A program made the position numbers and the translations under genes. A stretch of DNA of 64,000 bases. It comes from Caenorhabditis elegans. Lineage: Eukaryota > Nematoda > Chromadorea > Rhabditida > Rhabditidae. The stretch is from assembly GCF_000002985.6 (NCBI RefSeq), contig NC_003280.10, forward strand, positions 8,242,501 through 8,306,500, read 5' to 3'. The notes below the pieces were generated by a model. That model was not told where the DNA came from and searched no databases. It worked only from the letters and a program-made list of their open reading frames with translations. Shown here one piece after another: positions 35,155-45,148 of this stretch; within the stretch, counting starts at the first letter, position 1; each line of letters begins with the position of its first letter.

Positions 35155-36014
35155 TTATTTTTTTGCTTCCTGGTTTGTGGAGATATGAGAATCCAAAAGT
35201 GATGGGAGATGACGTGTAACTGTATCCAGAGAAATTGTGACTTGCGCGACTTGTTGTCCAAGAAGCTGTACTGTATGTGCTCGAAGATCTTCAAGTGAAG
35301 AAAGTTTTGCTAGTTCGCGAGCATCCACCATATCCACAATTCTACCATCGGCCATCATTACAAGTGGTTCGATCCAATTAAGTTTATCGGTTTCTTGAAG
35401 AATTGATTTGATAGCAGAAATATCTTTGGCTAGAAGGATGGCGTTATTTCCAACAAGAACTGTGTTCAGGGATGACATCGGAGTTTCTGAATTTTAAGAA
35501 GTTATTATCAAAGTCACCCAAAATTAGCTTACTATCAAAAATCTTTTTCAGAATCTTATTTCCGTAACTTCTGAACTCGATATTCTTTGATCGCAATTGA
35601 TTTTTTGCAAACCACAGAGTCCTTCCAGGAACTGGTAAGAATTGGCATACAGCCATCACACGAAACTCTTCCCTTACCATCCAATCACGAACCAAATTCG
35701 ACAAGGCTAGCTCTACGTCGGAATACTGAAAATTTTGGGTCTTAAAAAAACTGTTCTAAACGCTAAAACACAAAACCTCTTTCGACTTTCCCGTATGTTC
35801 TCTCTTAATAAGTCCCGGTGGAATACACATGTTCACAGTTGGTGGGAGCTCCGGTTTTAACGCAGCTTCAAATAAACGGCGTCTAAAAATAACATTTTTG
35901 AGAATACTCTGTCATGAATGCTAACTTGAAATGTCGTGGAGTTGGACGTGGATACTTCGAAGAAACTGATCGCACTTGTACATTGACTAGTGGTCTTAAC
36001 GACTGGTTTAACAT
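35155..36014 (-). CDS. mrpl-10: Mitochondrial ribosomal protein L10 (uL10m)
   Basis: Four exons on the minus strand (36014-35926, 35882-35777, 35725-35533, 35486-35155) give 239 aa. The N-terminus (about 1-30) is rich in Arg/Ser without acids, as expected for a mitochondrial presequence. It is followed by the uL10 fold: the YSDVELALSNLVRDW region, then LRSKNIEFRSYGNKILKKIF, which is the helix-strand that binds 23S-like rRNA at the stalk base. A later segment reads LVGNNAILLAKDISAIKSIL. The C-terminal helix (SSLEDLRAHTVQLLGQQVAQVT) corresponds to the L7/L12-binding extension. It belongs to the large mitochondrial ribosomal subunit in the matrix. The start is the first in-frame Met, three bases after an intron-like CCTGAAAAT context. 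Divergent from clec-142 with 171 bp between starts. Confidence 0.85.
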
Positions 36015-36185
36015 CCTGAAAATATTAAACATATTAGAATTTCAGACAAACGAATTTCAAAAAGTAAAGATAAATTAATTTTTTGGGATTATTCACGTGA
36101 AGTTACTAAAGAGACGGGTATACATGTATTCAACAAATACATTTTATTGTGTTTCTTAATCAATTCAGTCCCAATTATTCAAGGA

Positions 36186-38663
36186 ATGAATATACGAAAT
36201 CTTATCTTTTTATCAGTCTTGACACATTTCACCGCTGCTTTCTGTAGGTTCTTTCTTCTCTAATTTTATATTTATTTATTTCAGTATGCACAGAAGATTG
36301 GGAACTGCTGAATGTTAAAAGTGGCCCAGTTTGTTGGGCGGTAAGAATCCTCAAATTTTTCAATTCTTAACAATGTATTATTTTAAGCTACTCGATGTCC
36401 CAAATTTTGACTCCAAATTTAGCTTAGCATCTAAAGTTTGCGAATCAGCGGGAGCCGACGTGGCTACCATTCACAATTGGGCGGAAAGATCAGTTTTTAC
36501 AGGTAAAAATAATATAATGTATATTTTGTTTTCCACTTCCACGATTTTTAAGAGGGCGCAGTTACGCCGAATGGTCTCGACACGCGCGGCGAATTAATTA
36601 AAACACATGTGGTGTGCACCTTTAAGATTACTGTATTAATTTTTCTGGCAAATATTCTTCGATTTTTCTTATAACTCATACAAAAAACTATTATTACGCG
36701 TAGTAAGCATGAATTGAATACATAAAATTCATTTTAAAATGCAGAAAATTGGGAATGAAAAGAGAAAAATCGATGCCAGCAAAATTAATACTGTAAACAC
36801 GAAATTCGTTCAATTGATTCGCCGCGCGTGTCGAGACCATTCCGTGTCGAGACCATATGCGCCCCTTTAAAATTATAGAAATGGAACAATATTAGATGTG
36901 AAACTAAATTTTAAAATCAAAACTCTTCAGACTTAACAAATCGTGTGACGGAACCAACATTAACATGCTACAAATCATCCCAATTTTCTATTGAAGGACA
37001 GTTTAAAACTATAGATTATGAAAAACCACCGGAATATTTGCGAATTCTCAATGAAAAAGGAAAAATACGACTAAGTAAAGGAATTAAACGGGGGGATCGA
37101 ATCTCAATCAACTTTGCATTCAAAGCGTAAGACAGTTTTCTCTGGCACAAGATTCATCAATATTATTTGTTTCAGAAGAACAAATTTGAATGGCGTGAAT
37201 GAGTTAACGGGAGAGATTAGAATTGGGAAAAATAGTTCTCATTACTCAATTAACATCAAGTGCACATTACAAAATTCCTCACCAACAAAATTATGCGAGT
37301 TGTCTCATCCGAACTTCAAGCGCCGTCATGCAGTTCAATTTTTAAAAGAAGGAATGGAGAATCATTTAACTGTTAAATACTTTGGTAGAGTTAATCTTGA
37401 GTAAGTAATTTTTAAGCTCGAAAAAAATAAGTATGATATTTCCAGCTTTCATGGAAATCGTATTAATTTATGGGACACAGAGTTTATACTTCCTACCGAG
37501 TATTCTTATGTTGGTATGGACGAAATATCAATTGAGAACTTCATTGTAAACCGTGTGGAGCACTCGAATAATTGTCAAGGAATGGACGAATATGAATTTG
37601 ACAGACAGAGTATTTCAGTGGGAACTTTACCAAGTATCTTATTGAAAGACGAAAATATTCCTGTTCCTCGACGAACTCTCAACACTAGCACCTACGTGAT
37701 TCCTGAATATCGACTGGACTACTACGATTTTGAAGGGAGTAATTCGTTTTTGTATGATATTCGTCTTTCTCAAGATCCAAGCATCGCAGGGTAAGATTCG
37801 AATTTTATTATTCAAATAATATCTAAAACAAGCTATAATTTTGTGAATTTTGGGAATAATTTTTCTTTCAGAAACGTGGCCATCGTATTTTGGAATAAGA
37901 AGTTGAAACAAATAATTTTGAAACTCACACTAACATCCAAACGTATCAAAATAGAAGCACCAAATGAACACGGACTCTTGGTTGAGAAACTACGGAAGTT
38001 AGATATAAATACAAAAATATGTCGTGGAAGATCATTAGATTTTCGGTTCAAGACAATTTCGAAATCAAGCTCTATGGATTTTTTCACGACAGTCTCGGGT
38101 TTGGAAAAAGAAATGAATGAAGCCAAATTAGAACTTCTGAACATAAATTTCGATGAGATTCGATTTTTTTCTGACAATGGAAATTTCTATGAAGTGAAGA
38201 TGAACCCTCTGGAAGAAGTTGTGATGACGACGTGCAATTATCGGAAAATCAAATATATCGATTCGAGTGAAACAATTCCATTTCTCGATACTTGCTACCG
38301 GAAACGACGTATTTTGTGCCAAAAAAGAGCTGAGAATGCCGTTGATAAGACTATTTTGAATGAACCGAAGGAAAAAAGTGTATGGAAAGAGAAAATCATA
38401 GAAATTATTCAAACTACTCCGGAGACTAAGAAAATTGAGAAAAAAGTAGAGAAAAAGAAAGAAAGGAAAATTAAGGAAGAAGTGAAAGAGGTTCAAAAAG
38501 AAAAAAATCAGATAACCGATTTTGGCGAGTTTTAAACTCTTTTGGCAATTAATTGTTTTTAATTTCAGAAGAATTTAAGTGGACAATCATCACACTGACA
38601 AGCCTCGCAGCAGCTGCCTTCAGTGCCATAATTGTACTAAATATAGTCCGTTGCGGTTTATAA
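36186..38663 (+). CDS. clec-142: C-type-lectin-family membrane protein
   Basis: Eight exons (36186-36243, 36285-36340, 36388-36502, 36931-37126, 37176-37400, 37446-37790, 37872-38524, 38569-38663) give 580 aa. A signal peptide (about 1-19) is followed by a truncated C-type lectin half-domain: CTEDWELL, then CESAGADVATIHNWAE. The long middle (about 90-510) has no Ca-binding EPN/WND motifs; parts such as IKRGDRISINFAFKA and NRINLWDTEFILP weakly recall beta-sandwich lectins. A Lys/Glu-rich stretch precedes a C-terminal membrane segment (about WTIITLTSLAAAAFSAIIVL) with a tiny cytosolic tail. Reaching that segment needs a GC-AG intron (38525-38568); read-through would instead stop at 38535 and give a soluble form. 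Intron 3 contains a MITE. The name clec-142 comes from memory of the K01C8 gene order. Convergent with nst-1, 118 bp apart. Confidence 0.75.
36547..36870. mobile_element. MITE with TTTAA flanks in clec-142 intron 3
   Basis: Element about 36552-36865. Ends are GAGGGCGCA and the complement of GGGGCGCA. A second, inner inverted repeat built on ATGGTCTCGACACGCGCGGC pairs with its complement near 36815-36840, and part of it is duplicated in tandem at the right end. TTTAA is present on both sides. Non-coding. Confidence 0.7.
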
Positions 38664-38781
38664 ATAGTTTCGAAACAACGTTTTTTTTTCATTGTCAAAA
38701 CATGAAAAATCAACAATTCGGATAAACAGAACGATAAAGGAAAAAAAATAACAGAAAATCAAGTGATATAACAATGAGATA

Positions 38782-40688
38782 TTACATTTCCATAGCATCT
38801 CCTCCGAGCATGTTTCCAAGTGAATCCGACAGTTTATCAGCTCTGTTAGCAGTCTTTTTCGACTTTTTCTTCTGCTTCTTGATAGCTGTCTTGATGAGTT
38901 TATTGAGCTGAACGTTTCCTTCAAGAGCCAGACTTTCTGGAAGAACTGGCTTATCGTCATCCTTGGTTGGCCCTTTCACTTTTCTTCCGCTGGTTACTGT
39001 TTGCTTCTTTTCGTTAACGTCTGTTTCCATTTCATCGTCGTCATCTTCTTCTTCGTCGGAATTGTGTGGTGCAATAATGTCACTTTCCATTGGAAGGCCT
39101 TCAACGATCTGGTTTTGCTCCTCAGCAATCGCGTCAATATCAAATTCTTTGCTGAATTGTGAGACAACTTCAGCAGGAACAACAATATCTTCCTTTGCAG
39201 TTCCCTGCTCTGGTGGATGAGTGTAATATCTGAGCTTTCCTGTATTCCAGTCGTTCAATACACGTTTGGCAGCAGCATTCACATCTGGACGAGCTCCACG
39301 ACGAAGTTTTCCGATACGACGTGCAAGTTGAGCCAAGAATTGGTCAACTGAGTTAAAGTCGGCAAGATTGTAATGAAGCATAATCTGAAAAGAGACCAGT
39401 TTGAATAATTCAAAAAATTTAATCAAGGCTTTTGACGATTATTATTGTTTTAAACTTACAGTTTCCTTGCTGCAACGACGAAGGATTGCGTGAACTGGAG
39501 CAATTGGATCAAGCAAATTGTCGACGCGAATAGCATTTTTAAGAGCAACCTCAATTGGATCCAAATCCTTTTGACTGACGAGAATGACTCCCGGGGAATC
39601 AATAAGACGGATATTTTTGTCCAACTCAACTTCTTGAATTTCTCTGAAAATAAATTTGATAAGCTTAGAAAAACAACTGAATTTAACTTACTTGGTGATT
39701 CCTGGCAGATTTCCTACGTTGCATGCCTTTCTTCTCTTCAAACTGTTGATCACACTGCTTTTACCGACATTTGGGAAGCCAACAACTCCGACGCGAATGC
39801 TAGTTTTAATGTCTTTGTTTCTACAGTAATTAGCAAGAATTTTCATCACAATGTCGGCACCGACGCATTTCGAGGTCTCAGTGTTGTTCAAAATAGCGCT
39901 GTTGAAACGGCCAATATTCGACTTTTGCTCTTGTGTTGAAGCCTTGAAAGCAATTGTCGGGAATTGACCGCGAAGATACTCGAGCCACTTCTGAACGTTC
40001 TCACGGGGCACCAAATCGATTTTGTTAAGAAGAAGAACCAATCGCTTTCCACCTTTTAAGACCTGATCCTCTACAGACTTGCTACGACTGCCGAGCGGAT
40101 CTCTGGCGTCAAGTACTTGGATAATAACATCAGCAATCTCGACAGTCTTCCTAACTTCACTGGCATAAGCCTTGATTGTTTTGTCATCCAAGGTGTTGAA
40201 CTTCTCATGTTCTGCAGCACTGGCAACTTTCTTATCAAATTCGGTTCCTTGTTTCGATGCTTTTGCGACCATACTTTCAAAATTGGCTGGCAAATTATTT
40301 TTTCTCTTTTCGATGCGATGAATTTTTGCAGCTTCTTTAGCAGCTTCCTGACGAACTTTTATCTTCTCGCGCTCCTGCTCTGCTTGGACCAGAATTTCTT
40401 CTTTGAAAGGACATGAATTCGGAACACTGATAGTCTTTTCTTTTTTATTAGTGGTTCCTGTAATAAAAAATTTTCCCATTATTTCAATAGCCTTATTTGC
40501 ATTCTTTAAAACTTTACTTACCATTCTTTTTAGCCTCCTTCTTCACTTTTCTGTTATGGTCGCGAACTTTCTTCTCAATTTTGTAGCGCTTGGCGCAGCT
40601 GACTCGCTTACTGGTTTTTTCTGTAAAAGAGGTATTTTATAATATTGTTACAAATGTATATCAACTTACTCAGACAGTATTTCGCCAT
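38782..40688 (-). CDS. nst-1: Nucleostemin, circularly permuted nucleolar GTPase
   Basis: Five exons on the minus strand (40688-40670, 40620-40522, 40457-39692, 39643-39460, 39384-38782) give 556 aa, the usual nucleostemin size. The basic N-terminus ([20 protein letters not shown]) is the nucleolar-targeting domain and is followed by a coiled coil. GTPase motifs appear in the permuted order of the YlqF/YawG family: DARDPLGSR, then NKID (184-187), then GFPNVGKSS (266-274), then DSPG (310-313). The C-terminus has an acidic run ([12 protein letters not shown]) and a Lys-rich tail. It functions in large-ribosomal-subunit maturation and export and is needed for germline and larval growth in worms. 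Divergent from cct-4 with 479 bp between starts, a pairing of two growth genes. The first exon holds only six codons, which is easy to miss. Confidence 0.95.
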
Positions 40689-41167
40689 TCTCTGCTGACT
40701 GTTGGTTTCTTAAAAAGACAAATTGATTTTTCGACAAGAAAGAGGAAGAGAAACAAGAAATCGTAATATATTTTATATAATTAAATGTTTATATTATTTA
40801 TTTAAAACGTTTTTCGAAAGCAAAACATAACATGTGAAAGAAAATCGACAAGCAAGGCCAGAAAATAAAAAGAATGCGAGTATAAATTAAAGGGAGGCAC
40901 GTTGGTGAACTCAAGTGGGTCTCGCCACGAAACCAGTATTTCCACAGATCTTTCTGGCTCCCGCTTGAAAACTGAACGTTAAATTTAAAAGCTATAGAAT
41001 TTCTAGAAGAATTATTATTTGTTTCTATATTTTCATCAAAATTAATGTAATAAAAGTTCGAAAATAACATTAGAATTAAGTTTTAAAATATTATTCCCTC
41101 TATCCGTAAAGTTGTTTTATTCATTTCTTCTGAGAGTCTGACTTCAACATCATAATTTAATTTGCAG
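40689..41167. promoter_or_regulatory. Divergent promoter, nst-1 (-) / cct-4 (+)
   Basis: 479 bp. It contains one copy of the dispersed CGTGGCGAGACCC motif (minus orientation, about 40918-40930). The cct-4 ATG follows TTTGCAG directly, consistent with trans-splicing. Confidence 0.5.
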
Positions 41168-42981
41168 ATGCCACCAGCAGTTCCAGCCGCAGCTGCAACA
41201 GCCCGACAATCGGCTTCCGGTCGCGAGCGCAATTTCAAGGATAAGGACAAGCCAGAGAGTGTTCGCAATAGGTGAGCTTTGTTCCTTTTTGTTTTTAAAT
41301 CACTAGTTCATTTTCAGTAACATCGTTGCTGCAAAAGCTGTTGCTGATGCCGTCCGTACATCCTTGGGTCCAAGAGGAATGGACAAAATGATTCAGTCCG
41401 GGAATGGGGATGTTACCATCACCAATGACGGGGCTACCATCTTGAACCAAATGAGTGTCATTCATCCAACTGCTAAGATGCTCGTCGAACTTTCAAAAGC
41501 TCAAGATATCGAAGCTGGAGATGGAACAACTACTGTCGTTGTTATGGCTGGAGCTCTTCTTGATGCTGCTCAGAACCTGCTTTCTAAAGGTATTCATCCA
41601 ACTACCATTTCTGAATCTTTCCAAAGTGCTGCTGCCGAAGCTGAAAAGATTCTTGACGAAATGAGTTCACCAGTCGATTTGTCAAATGACGCTCTGCTCA
41701 ACAAGATGGCTACAACATCGTTGAACTCGAAGGTTGTTTCTCAACACTCATGGTTGCTCGCACCTATGGCAGTTAATGCTGTCAAGAAGATCATCAATTC
41801 AGAGAACGATTCCAATGTCAACCTGAAAATGATCAAGATCATCAAGAAAATGGGAGACACGGTTGAAGAATCCGAACTCATCGAAGGAGCTCTCATTGAT
41901 CAGAAAACCATGGGACGTGGTGCTCCAACAAGAATTGAGAAAGCCAAGATTGGACTCATTCAATTCCAGATTAGCCCCCCAAAAACTGACGTGAGTTGAT
42001 TGAAGAAATTAATTTTTTAAATTCGCATTCAAATTTCAGATGGAAAATCAAGTTATTATCACTGATTATGCTCAAATGGATCGTGCTTTGAAGGAAGAAC
42101 GTCAATACTTGCTAGAAATTTGCAAGCAGATTAAAGCTGCTGGTTGTAATGTTCTTCTGATTCAAAAGAGTATTCTTAGAGATGCTGTCAACGAACTCGC
42201 CTTGCATTTCCTCGCCAAAATGAAGATCATGTGCATCAAAGATATTGAAAGAGAGGATATCGAGTTTTATTCAAGAATTCTCGGTTGCCGACCAGTTGCC
42301 TCTGTCGATCATTTTAATGCTGATGCACTCGGATATGCTGATCTTGTGGAAGAGATTCCAACTGGAGGAGATGGAAAGGTCATCAAGGTGACTGGTGTTC
42401 AAAATCCAGGACATGCTGTCTCTATTCTTCTTCGTGGATCAAACAAGTTGGTGCTTGAGGAGGCTGACAGATCTATCCACGATGCTCTTTGTGTGATTCG
42501 ATGCCTGGTTAAGAAGAAGGCTTTGTTGCCAGGAGGTGGAGCTCCAGAGATGGAAATCGCTGTAAAACTCCGAAATCTGGCACAAACCCAACACGGAGCT
42601 ACGCAATACTGCTGGAGAGCATTTGCTGATGCACTTGAGCTCGTAAGTTACATTGAAAGTAATTAAAACCAATGATGGTTACGTTATACAGATTCCATAC
42701 ACACTTGCCGAAAACGCAGGATTGTCACCAATTCACACTGTTACGGAGTTGAGAAACAACCATGCTAATGGAAACAGTTCCTATGGAGTAAACGTACGCA
42801 AGGGATATGTCACAGATATGGTTGAAGAAGATGTTGTGCAGCCACTTCTTGTTACAGCATCAGCTATCAAGCAAGCATCGGAATGTGTTCGATCAATTCT
42901 CAAGATTGATGACATTGTAAGTTTATTCACAACTTATTTCTTTTCTACAACCTTCTGTTACAGGTCATGGCTGTCCGCTAA
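41168..42981 (+). CDS. cct-4: Chaperonin TRiC/CCT subunit delta
   Basis: Five exons (41168-41271, 41318-41990, 42040-42642, 42692-42916, 42964-42981) give 540 aa, full length for CCT-delta. Equatorial-domain ATP motifs are [21 protein letters not shown] and [12 protein letters not shown], and the C-terminal GGGAPE motif of group II chaperonins is present. Near the C-terminus comes [10 protein letters not shown] (a delta-type variant) and [12 protein letters not shown], the canonical end of CCT subunits. It is part of the cytosolic eight-subunit ring that folds actin and tubulin. The last exon codes for only five residues plus stop (VMAVR). The start follows a TTTGCAG acceptor at zero distance, so SL trans-splicing is likely. 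Codon use is the most biased in the window, in line with high expression. Confidence 0.97.
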
Positions 42982-43498
42982 TCAATACCTACGATTGACA
43001 AAGACAGTTCATAATACTTCCTGCTCTACCGCCTGACGAAAATTGTTACTTTATGGTTTTGCTTCATCCCAATAAGGTCTCTTAAGATGATGTCAAGTTT
43101 TAATTGCCCATCATGTGTGTTTAATACCCGTAAATGTTTTGCTGCTTTTCCGTTTGCATCCTATCCCGTTTTTTTCTGTTTTCAGTTTTGATAAAGAAAT
43201 GCCTTCAACCGTTTTAATTTTGAAATACAAAGTGTAGAATGTTGAGACATGTTGAACAGACGTAACAGTTGGTAAATAACTTCAGTTGAAAGGCACACCT
43301 TGAAGTTTTGATAAAGTTTTGTTTTAATTAAAAACGTGTTCACGTGAACCCAGTGCACGTGGCAATCAAATTTCGAAAGCCGATCAATTAAAAGTTATTT
43401 CTTTTTGCCCCGCTGCCCGGAGGAGAGCCCGTTTTTGATGCTTTAAAGGTAAATTTCAAGATATTTAAATAAATTAAAAAAAATATATATATATATCA
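42982..43498. other. 3' flank of cct-4
   Basis: About 500 bp of AT-rich DNA including the cct-4 3' UTR. CACGTGAACCCAGTGCACGTGG (around 43340-43361) contains two CACGTG-like boxes but no neighbouring start. Ends in a (TA)n run. Confidence 0.4.
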
Positions 43499-43691
43499 TC
43501 ATTTACTATATATAAAGCGCGTGTCCTTCTGTCCCTATGTAGTTTGATCTCTGATCAGAGCAACGAAATTTTGGGAAACCTTATGCTAAATGCGCAGCAG
43601 ACATCGATCGAGGTCCGCGATAGACACCGTATATCTAATGTGTTTTCTCAAAAAAGTCGGGGGCCGCGCCGTAGGTGCGGTCCACGGCTGG
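43499..43691 (+). mobile_element. Short non-autonomous Helitron-like element
   Basis: 193 bp. Starts TCATTTACTATATATAAAG after an A and ends CTGG before a T, satisfying 5'-TC, CTRR-3' and A/T insertion. A GC-rich hairpin (GGCCGCGCC, loop, GGTGCGGTCC) lies seven nucleotides before the CTGG, the usual Helitron terminator. No coding capacity. Flanked by TA-rich repeats on both sides. Confidence 0.65.
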
Positions 43692-43972
43692 TATATATAT
43701 ATTTCCGAGCATTTTAATAGCTGAAACTTTAGCATTTCGAGACTGACAAATTAACAACAATTCAAACGATGTCTCCGTGAGAAGTTATGCAGGAGGGGCG
43801 ACGGATTCCGGATTGTTGACGAAAAGGATTTGGTAAATGTGCAGACGACTGTTTAGTGTGAGTTAAATAGTTTATTTAATTCTTGGAAGAAGCGGTCACG
43901 GAAACTACAGTACTCTATACTAGATGTACTTAGTTTCGAAGTACTCGCTGTTGCAACATGTTGTGAAATATT

Positions 43973-45080
43973 CTATATTTCTTTTTTTCTGAAATTTATT
44001 AGCATTTTTTTCGTTTTATTTCTAACTGTATCATTATGGGTCTGGGTCAGGTACATCTCTCGATCGGTACTCCAGTTTGTCCCCTGAGGACATTTCAAAA
44101 TACATACAGTATATCGGGGTCTGACACTTCGGTTCACTTCAAACTCTTCCATCCTTCCAAATTCTTGGACTACTGTAGTAGTAGTAGTGGTGCGAAACGC
44201 CACGGATGATGGGCTCCCATAGTTTCCGGATCAAGGTGATTCTCCTGGATCGAAGACTTTTGTGGGGAGACCGAGGACCTCCGCTTTGGATTTGGGATCC
44301 TTCCAGAGTTTTGACGGAGTGCGGGGATTCGAGCATCTCAGCAGATGAGAGACGCTTCTCGAGGTATAACCACATTTACAGGTAGGGACGTCAGCATTGT
44401 TGATACGGGCGAAGTAGGCGGGGATCATCGTGGAGTGGCCACACACCTAAGTCTGGCGAGTTCAACTCTTGTTTCTTTAGGGAGAAGCTTCTCGTCGGTG
44501 GATACAGCCGGGATCGGTGGTCCAAGTACATTCTTCACAGCATTGTTGTTTAGGAAGGTGCTCACAAAGGTTTTTTGGCTCGCCTTTTGGATTGCTTTGT
44601 TCGTTTGGAGAGGATCCGTCCATTATCAGCGAGGCGCTTGGTGTACCTCGCTGATATTTGACGTTCTTTCGAGTGGCATTCTGGATCTCAAGTTTTTTTT
44701 TTGACGGGCGGCCAGGAGTGTTGAGCGCCGATATGTCTAACTGTTGCCTTCTTAGTTCGATCTCATCCCTCAACCGCAGTCTCTCGTAAATATGGTTTGT
44801 TGGGGAATCGCTTGTGAGCCCACAGCACGTCCAAAGGATTCCTTTGAACGCCATTTCGACTCATTTCCAGCTGCTGTCGACGGCGAGGCGTTGGTGGCCA
44901 CTGATTTGACGCTAGCTTTATCTTCCAGCATTCGGTTCACTACTAACTCTTACATCCTTCCAAATCTTCGATTACTGTTGTGTGGTCTCATTCACACAAG
45001 ATGTTTCATCTATAGTTTGATCTATACGGTCTATCTTCCCGCATTATGCGACCTTCCTCCCGCTTGCTCTGACTCAAAAA
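43973..45080 (-). pseudogene. Retrotransposon relic (C-terminal zinc-finger region of a pol-like protein)
   Basis: Read on the minus strand, broken open frames continue one another: about 44854-44477, then 44446-44231, then 44375-43973. The second has HSTMIPAYFARINNADVPTCKCG...VSHLLRC, the Cys/His cluster typical of the region after reverse transcriptase in Jockey/R1-type non-LTR elements. The first frame is Arg/Lys-rich. No reverse transcriptase core remains. A ~50-bp imperfect direct repeat (CATCCTTCCAAAT core) occurs at about 44130-44180 and 44935-44985. Stops and frameshifts show it is dead. Confidence 0.55.
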
Positions 45081-45148
45081 GAAGAGGACTGGAGAGTTAG
45101 GATGAAACTGAAGAACAGTAGAGCAAGCGGGAAGAAGAGGACCAGTAA

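Noticed and set aside
37843-38535. clec-142 ending at the 38533-38535 stop as the only form
   Set aside because: The GC-AG intron joins in exact phase to a membrane-segment exon; kept as an alternative form only.
39490-39939. 149-codon plus-strand open frame
   Set aside because: Antisense to the nucleostemin GTPase exons.
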